This document shows, in pieces, positions 44,447-48,786 of a DNA stretch of 48,786 bases. The notes under the pieces are model-generated. The model had not been told where the DNA came from. It saw only the letters and a list, made by a program, of their open reading frames with translations, and did no database searches. A program made the translations under genes and the position numbers. How positions within the stretch are numbered: the stretch's first letter is position 1; the number at the start of each line of letters is the position of its first letter. Source of the DNA: Thorsellia anophelis DSM 18579 (GTDB taxonomy: Bacteria > Pseudomonadota > Gammaproteobacteria > Enterobacterales > Thorselliaceae); the NCBI RefSeq assembly GCF_900111395.1, contig NZ_FOHV01000020.1, forward strand, positions 1 through 48,786, written 5' to 3'.

Positions 44447-46621
44447 GTGGAGAAAGCTATTTATATCAAATTGAAACACTGTTTGAGCCAATTAGCTTTT
44501 TTCATAATTATATTTTTTACTTTGAGTGCTAAGGGCGAGCAATTAGTTTACGAATCAAATTATGATTTTAATATTTTTAGGGAGAGTTTACCTTTTGTAG
44601 ACTTAGAAAATGACACTAGAATAAATTTGCTTTTATTAATTAGCATAGATAAAAATCTTGATGTTATAAATTCAACCCAGAATATTCATTTAACAAAACG
44701 TTTAGATAATAATTTCATTCTAAAACCGAAGCTGTTAACTGAAAATAAAGCCCACGCTTTATTTAATGATTATGACTTGCACTTAAGTGCTTATCATCAA
44801 ATTTCTGAACGTATTGAATTTTATGATGAGCTAGTACGCCAAATTTTTCAAGATTCTGATATTACTCCTAGTGAAAAAATCTTAATTTCCTATCTCGTTC
44901 CAATATTTTATTTAAATAAATGCACTAATTTTCAAAATACTTTAGCGCAAACTAGTCATTCTAAAGTAATGACTGAATATAGCAATTTATTAATAGCAAT
45001 CAATTACTTTAGATGCTCTAATTACACACCAGCATATGAAAAATTTAAATTTATTGAAACCGGCAACCAGCTTGTAGATGAATATTCCAGTTATATGAGT
45101 GCTAGATCGGCTAATAAATCATTAGAAATGAGCTTGTTTAACCAAAAAAACATAAGATCAAAACTATCTTATTATCCATTAGCAGATAAATTACTGGGCA
45201 TACAAAGTCATTTTTTAAATCTGATCAGATCACAATTTATTTTATTAGATTCAATTGAGCATTATTCAAATACCTATCCAGAAGGTCAATTTCAAATGCA
45301 CATTTTGAACTATAAATTATCTTATAATAGATTGTTACGCAATAATTTTCTTTCCTCTTTATCAAATTTAAATGTCCAATATCAAAAAGTTGAAACCTAT
45401 GAAAATGCTTTAGATTGGGTTGGAAGAGTAAACGCTGATTACTTAGCATTTAATCAATATCACATTTTAGAAACACTTCCTGAATTAAATGCTGCAAATA
45501 CACTTAGGATGATCAGAGATTATAAAAAACATGTGAAGAATAGTACTTTTGAGCGTGAATTAATCGTAACAAGAGTTATGCAAACTGTTGATATATTAAA
45601 ACAACAAGATAAAACTGATCTTGCCAATTTAGTTGATATCACTGCTTTTTGGGCTCTTGAAGGGAATGCTTACAAGGTAATTGATGCAATTGATAAACTT
45701 GACTTATCAATTGATGAAAAATCAGATTTTATTAACTTTTCACTTTGGGTATTAAAAGCAGATGCATATGAAAAAATTAATCTTTTTCAAGAGAGTCAAT
45801 TGCTATGGGAACGTCTTTTAAAAAATGAATTAACACCAGCTCAATCGTTTTATGCCCAAGTACGATTAGTCGATAGCGTATTGGCTCAGAAAAAAAATAG
45901 AATAGAAGACCTAAATTTTATCTTAAAAACTGCAAGTGTAACTATTCCAGAAATAAGGCAAACTTTGTTACGTGCTTTAGATAATCAAACCTTGATGACG
46001 TACGCTTTTTTGACAGGTATCGTAAATCAAGATAAAGCTGAGCTTGAACGAATATATATAGCATTAATCGATAATAACCTTGCACAAAGAAACTGGGAGT
46101 TTTTACGCGCAAATCAAGCACTATTAAGTCAATCTGCCCATTGGTCAACACCTTTAGAAGAAAGGTTACACCTATTAAATAGGTGGCTTATTCTTCAAAT
46201 TGAAGATAATACCAATCCCAATCCACTATACTTTTATACAGGCTGTGGAACATTAGGAGGCATGATTGACAAACTCATTTTAAGTCAAGGTCAAAATCCA
46301 AAAGCTTTATTTTGTTCATTAGGATATTTAATGACATCTGACTCATTGCAGTCTAAGGTATTGGTTAAGAAAAAATCATTTCGTTACGTTAATAATCTTT
46401 CATTCACCCCTATCAATTCACTGCTTTTAGAGATATTTAATAATGTAAATAGCAGTGAAAGTGAAAAAAAACTCGCTTTATCAACATTAATATACTGTAA
46501 TTCAGATGGATATAAGCGATATGAATATAAAGGCCGATGTGAAAGTCATGCAATCGATAAAAAAACTCGGCAAAGTTGGATTGATTTTTATGAACAATAT
46601 TTTGGTGAGCGTATTTACTAA
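44447..46621 (+). CDS. large exported helical-repeat protein of unknown function
   Basis: The reading frame is open from 44399, but GTG at 44447 (VEKAIYIKLKHC) follows AAAGGA by 12 bases and gives a normal signal peptide. That consists of basic KLKH, the hydrophobic stretch LSQLAFFIIIFFTLSAKG and cleavage near AKG-EQ. The mature part of about 695 residues is almost wholly alpha-helical with repeated aromatic and hydrophobic pairs, like a TPR or HEAT-type superhelix. No catalytic motif is seen. Cysteines are few and cluster near the end (YTGCGTLGG, ALFCSLGY, IYCNSDG, GRCESH), suggesting disulphides. It is likely periplasmic. It is followed after 71 bases by an RDD protein and then a lipoprotein, all on the same strand. 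I do not recognise it. Confidence 0.75.
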   Translation: MEKAIYIKLKHCLSQLAFFIIIFFTLSAKGEQLVYESNYDFNIFRESLPFVDLENDTRINLLLLISIDKNLDVINSTQNIHLTKRLDNNFILKPKLLTENKAHALFNDYDLHLSAYHQISERIEFYDELVRQIFQDSDITPSEKILISYLVPIFYLNKCTNFQNTLAQTSHSKVMTEYSNLLIAINYFRCSNYTPAYEKFKFIETGNQLVDEYSSYMSARSANKSLEMSLFNQKNIRSKLSYYPLADKLLGIQSHFLNLIRSQFILLDSIEHYSNTYPEGQFQMHILNYKLSYNRLLRNNFLSSLSNLNVQYQKVETYENALDWVGRVNADYLAFNQYHILETLPELNAANTLRMIRDYKKHVKNSTFERELIVTRVMQTVDILKQQDKTDLANLVDITAFWALEGNAYKVIDAIDKLDLSIDEKSDFINFSLWVLKADAYEKINLFQESQLLWERLLKNELTPAQSFYAQVRLVDSVLAQKKNRIEDLNFILKTASVTIPEIRQTLLRALDNQTLMTYAFLTGIVNQDKAELERIYIALIDNNLAQRNWEFLRANQALLSQSAHWSTPLEERLHLLNRWLILQIEDNTNPNPLYFYTGCGTLGGMIDKLILSQGQNPKALFCSLGYLMTSDSLQSKVLVKKKSFRYVNNLSFTPINSLLLEIFNNVNSSESEKKLALSTLIYCNSDGYKRYEYKGRCESHAIDKKTRQSWIDFYEQYFGERIY

Positions 46622-46692
46622 AAGCAATATTATCATTAATTAACCCTCTATATTTAAATGCTTATAACCGAATTTAAGGATTTATATACAAA

Positions 46693-47415
46693 GTGAAGAG
46701 TACAAACATAATGCAAACTACATCATCAAACCTAATAAAAAAAATTAACACATGGGATATTTTAACAATTGAAAAACAAAAGCATGCTGGATTTTGGCTA
46801 AGATTTTTAGCATTTATAATTGATTTTTCAATTGTTGTTTTACCGTTATATCCCTTGTTTAAATTAATAACAGGATATGTAATTGAGCCTATTGAAAATC
46901 ATATTGCTGTAAAAATACTTGTTCTTACAATTATATTCTCATTTATAATAATTATTATTAGCTTCTTCTATCAATTGATATGCGAACTAAGTAAATTATC
47001 TTCAACGATTGGTTATCGTATTGTTCGTATTCAAACTATTGATAAATTTGGTAGAAAACCTACACCAGGCCAATTTTTTCTAAGAACATCAGCTAAATTT
47101 TTAACATTTTTTGGTTTCATACCATTTTTACTTATAATTTGTGCTTTCACCAAAAATAAACAAAATATCCAAGACCTTGCTTTAGGTTCTTTTGTGGTAA
47201 AACGTAAATTCATTCACGAAATTTATAAGAATAATATAGAACTATTAATACTGCATGATGTTAAAGCATGCTCCTTGATTATGAATAAAGAACAAAGAGC
47301 TGATTTTGTTCTAAAACTTGAAGCCGCTAAAATTGCTAATGTTAATAATACTAGTAATAATGATGGGCAATCACATACCGCCGTTTTGTCAACGACTCCT
47401 CATATTGTGATTTAA
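46693..47415 (+). CDS. RDD-family membrane protein
   Basis: The 240-residue protein starts at GTG 46693, 12 bases after AAGGA, the same spacing as for the gene before it. The RDD domain has AGFWLRFLAFIIDFSIVVLP (Arg and Asp in the first helix), GYRIVRIQTIDKFGRKPTPGQFFLR, and KNKQNIQDLALGSFVVKR. There are three or four membrane segments. A C-terminal cytosolic tail of about 60 residues follows, with no known domain. RDD proteins are often linked to sodium/proton or other transport, but most are uncharacterised. Confidence 0.85.
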   Translation: MKSTNIMQTTSSNLIKKINTWDILTIEKQKHAGFWLRFLAFIIDFSIVVLPLYPLFKLITGYVIEPIENHIAVKILVLTIIFSFIIIIISFFYQLICELSKLSSTIGYRIVRIQTIDKFGRKPTPGQFFLRTSAKFLTFFGFIPFLLIICAFTKNKQNIQDLALGSFVVKRKFIHEIYKNNIELLILHDVKACSLIMNKEQRADFVLKLEAAKIANVNNTSNNDGQSHTAVLSTTPHIVI

Positions 47416-47609
47416 ATTCAAAGGGTAAATTGTTTTGTAGGTGTTACGGTTTATTAATTGAATATTCAGTTTTTTTAGTTTTGATGCTGAAATGTAAGTC
47501 CCCATTAAAATTGCAAAAATTTTAGATACATGCAGCTTTGATGAAGATAAAGTAATAATATTTTATTAATAACAACAATTTAGTTTATTAAACCTAATTA
47601 GGTGTGAAT

Positions 47610-48368
47610 ATGAAAAAATTGACAATGATAAGTCTATGTTTAATGACCAGTTTATTACTTCAAGGATGTCGATTTTTTGATATAAAAGAGAATGTCATTA
47701 ATGATGCACTCATAAAAAAAACTGGTGCATTTGAATCTACAGAGCTAATCACGACGCAAGATAAAATAGTCGGATTTGCTTTTGATCCTACAGATGAAAA
47801 CTTACTTATTATAACTGAGAAGTATCTGTTGGTTTCACCAATGTCAGATGAGCTTAAGTTTATCTTAAAAACTGATTATATTCGCGATAATATACTACCA
47901 AATGAGTCTAGTTATACCCCAAAAACCTACGCTTCAGTTTTGTATGAACATGCTTCAATCAAGGGAGTCGCAATGAATCCACCTCAGCTCGCAGAAATGG
48001 AGATGATCATGTGTTTTCAAAATATACTCGCAACAGACGAACAAGTAAAAATTGAAAATGAAATTGAACAATTTCAGAGCTTTAAGGTCAGCTATGTAGG
48101 TACCAGAACCAAACCCTGCTTTCTTTTATTCTTGACAAAAAAAGGTGGACATGCACTGCCTATTAACGAAGCGCCTAATGTACCCAATTATACAGAGCTT
48201 AAAAAACCGATCTATTATACTTTTACAATCCGCATGCTTAAAGATCCAGATGAACTTGCTAGACAAAATGCAATAGCAAGGGGACTATCACCAATTACAA
48301 CTGTCTTAGATAGAACTTATGAGTTTGCTCAATTTATCGCATTGCCAATTACTAACTTGGCGAAATAA
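47610..48368 (+). CDS. putative lipoprotein of unknown function
   Basis: This 252-residue protein starts at ATG 47610 after TAGGTG; an in-frame GTG at 47604 would add two residues. The signal peptide MKKLTMISLCLMTSLLLQGC ends with a lipobox LLQGC (Cys20), and Arg at +2 implies outer-membrane sorting. The mature part is mixed alpha/beta, with GFAFDPTDENLLIITEKYLLVSP and YYTFTIRMLKDPDEL, and two cysteines (MIMCFQN, KPCFLLF) that could pair. No family is recognised. The gene is the last of the plus-strand trio before the IS3-type element. Confidence 0.75.
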   Translation: MKKLTMISLCLMTSLLLQGCRFFDIKENVINDALIKKTGAFESTELITTQDKIVGFAFDPTDENLLIITEKYLLVSPMSDELKFILKTDYIRDNILPNESSYTPKTYASVLYEHASIKGVAMNPPQLAEMEMIMCFQNILATDEQVKIENEIEQFQSFKVSYVGTRTKPCFLLFLTKKGGHALPINEAPNVPNYTELKKPIYYTFTIRMLKDPDELARQNAIARGLSPITTVLDRTYEFAQFIALPITNLAK

Positions 48369-48460
48369 TACAATTTAATTGAGAAACAATATGTATTTAA
48401 AACAATTTATCTATAATTGATTATCTAGCTCTTATTCAAAACTAAGCAGAAACCTAATTT

Positions 48461-48786
48461 TGTACTGGTATAGTTTTCTTGTAGGCAATTATAGCCTACA
48501 ATGACAATCAAACTGGAGACATTACATGACAGATAAAAACAGAAAAGTGCGCCAATCTTTTACCCCAAAACAAAAGAATGAATTCGCTAAACTCATCGTT
48601 GAAGATAATCATTCAATTAAACACGTTATGGAAATTTCTGGTGCATCTCACTCAGCTGTTACGCGCTGGAAAAGTCAGTATTTAAATGAGACAGCCGGTA
48701 ATTTAGCTGAGGGTAAAGTTCCCCTGAATGAAGACAAAAGAGAAATTTATGAGCTCAAACGCCAGTTAGCTGAAGCCCGCGAGGAT
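48461..48786 (+). mobile_element. left end of an IS3-family insertion sequence
   Basis: The transposase orfA starts at 48526. Upstream, TGTACTGGTATAG at 48461 begins with the TG typical of IS3-family ends. TTGTAGGC-AATTATA-GCCTACAA at 48479-48501 is a perfect 8-base inverted repeat just before the gene. The outer boundary is a guess because the other end lies outside the window. Confidence 0.5.
48526..48786 (+). CDS. IS3-family transposase OrfA (cut by window edge)
   Basis: ATG 48526 after TGGAGA opens a frame that runs to the right edge (87 codons). It begins MTDKNRKVRQSFTPKQKNEF, then KLIVEDNHSIKHVMEISGASHSAVTRWKSQY. This is the helix-turn-helix of IS3-type OrfA proteins, followed by the start of the leucine-zipper region (EIYELKRQLAEARED). 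OrfB with the DDE core would follow outside the window. Confidence 0.9.
   Translation, partial: MTDKNRKVRQSFTPKQKNEFAKLIVEDNHSIKHVMEISGASHSAVTRWKSQYLNETAGNLAEGKVPLNEDKREIYELKRQLAEARED

Overview
The window is 48.8 kb of low-GC chromosome from a gammaproteobacterium. Gene order and protein similarity are close to Escherichia coli (aspS-nudB-yebC-ruvC, rsfS-rlmH-mrdA-mrdB, glrK-qseG-glrR-glnB, paeA-msrA), but the base composition is strongly AT-rich. A decayed end of isocitrate dehydrogenase and an enterobacterial-type GlmZ small RNA are also present. Together these suggest the order Orbales (Orbaceae, such as Gilliamella and relatives, gut symbionts of insects). That assignment is an inference from gene content; no rRNA or other marker in the window proves it.

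Layout. 1-340: 5' part of an IS5-type transposase gene cut by the window edge. 974-2833: a divergent Hsp90-family ATPase. 3217-9011: aspS, a small lipoprotein, nudB, yebC, ruvC, yacL and an alpha/beta hydrolase, all on the plus strand. 9280-9475: a relic of the 3' end of icd with its terminator. 9560-25191: a long minus-strand stretch with a PLP aminotransferase, prs, dld, the cell-elongation and ribosome operon rsfS-rlmH-mrdA-mrdB-rluE, and the regulatory block glrK-qseG-glrR-nadE-glnB. 25192-26339: a 1.1-kb non-coding region that is the most informative part of the window. 26340-30498: EamA transporter, gapA, paeA and msrA. 31100-44361: mixed envelope, stress and metal genes (chemoreceptor, PuuB-like oxidase, exported metallo-beta-lactamase-fold protein, L,D-transpeptidase, modF, zur, ydbH, tas, DUF817, DUF2200). 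44447-48368: three plus-strand genes of unknown function for exported or membrane proteins. 48461-end: start of an IS3-family element.

The main discovery candidate lies upstream of glrK on the minus strand. It is a GlmZ/GlmY-type small RNA (about 25555-25745) with a textbook sigma-54 promoter (GG-N10-GC at 25768-25755). Further upstream are TGTC-N10-GACA sites (26034-26051 perfect, 25971-25988 with one mismatch, 26066-26083 degenerate) that match the GlrR operator. The adjacent glrK-qseG-glrR operon encodes the kinase, accessory protein and GAFTGA-containing sigma-54 activator known to drive glmY in enterobacteria, so the regulator and its RNA target sit side by side. The RNA carries the GlmZ-type segment AACGTTGAGTGAGGCACC, which in E. 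coli belongs to the region that pairs with glmS mRNA. Here the GlmY genomic position therefore holds a GlmZ-like RNA.

The second clear result is the icd relic. It suggests that the TCA cycle is being lost, which fits a fermentative, host-restricted life, while the 2-oxoglutarate sensor GlnB is retained.
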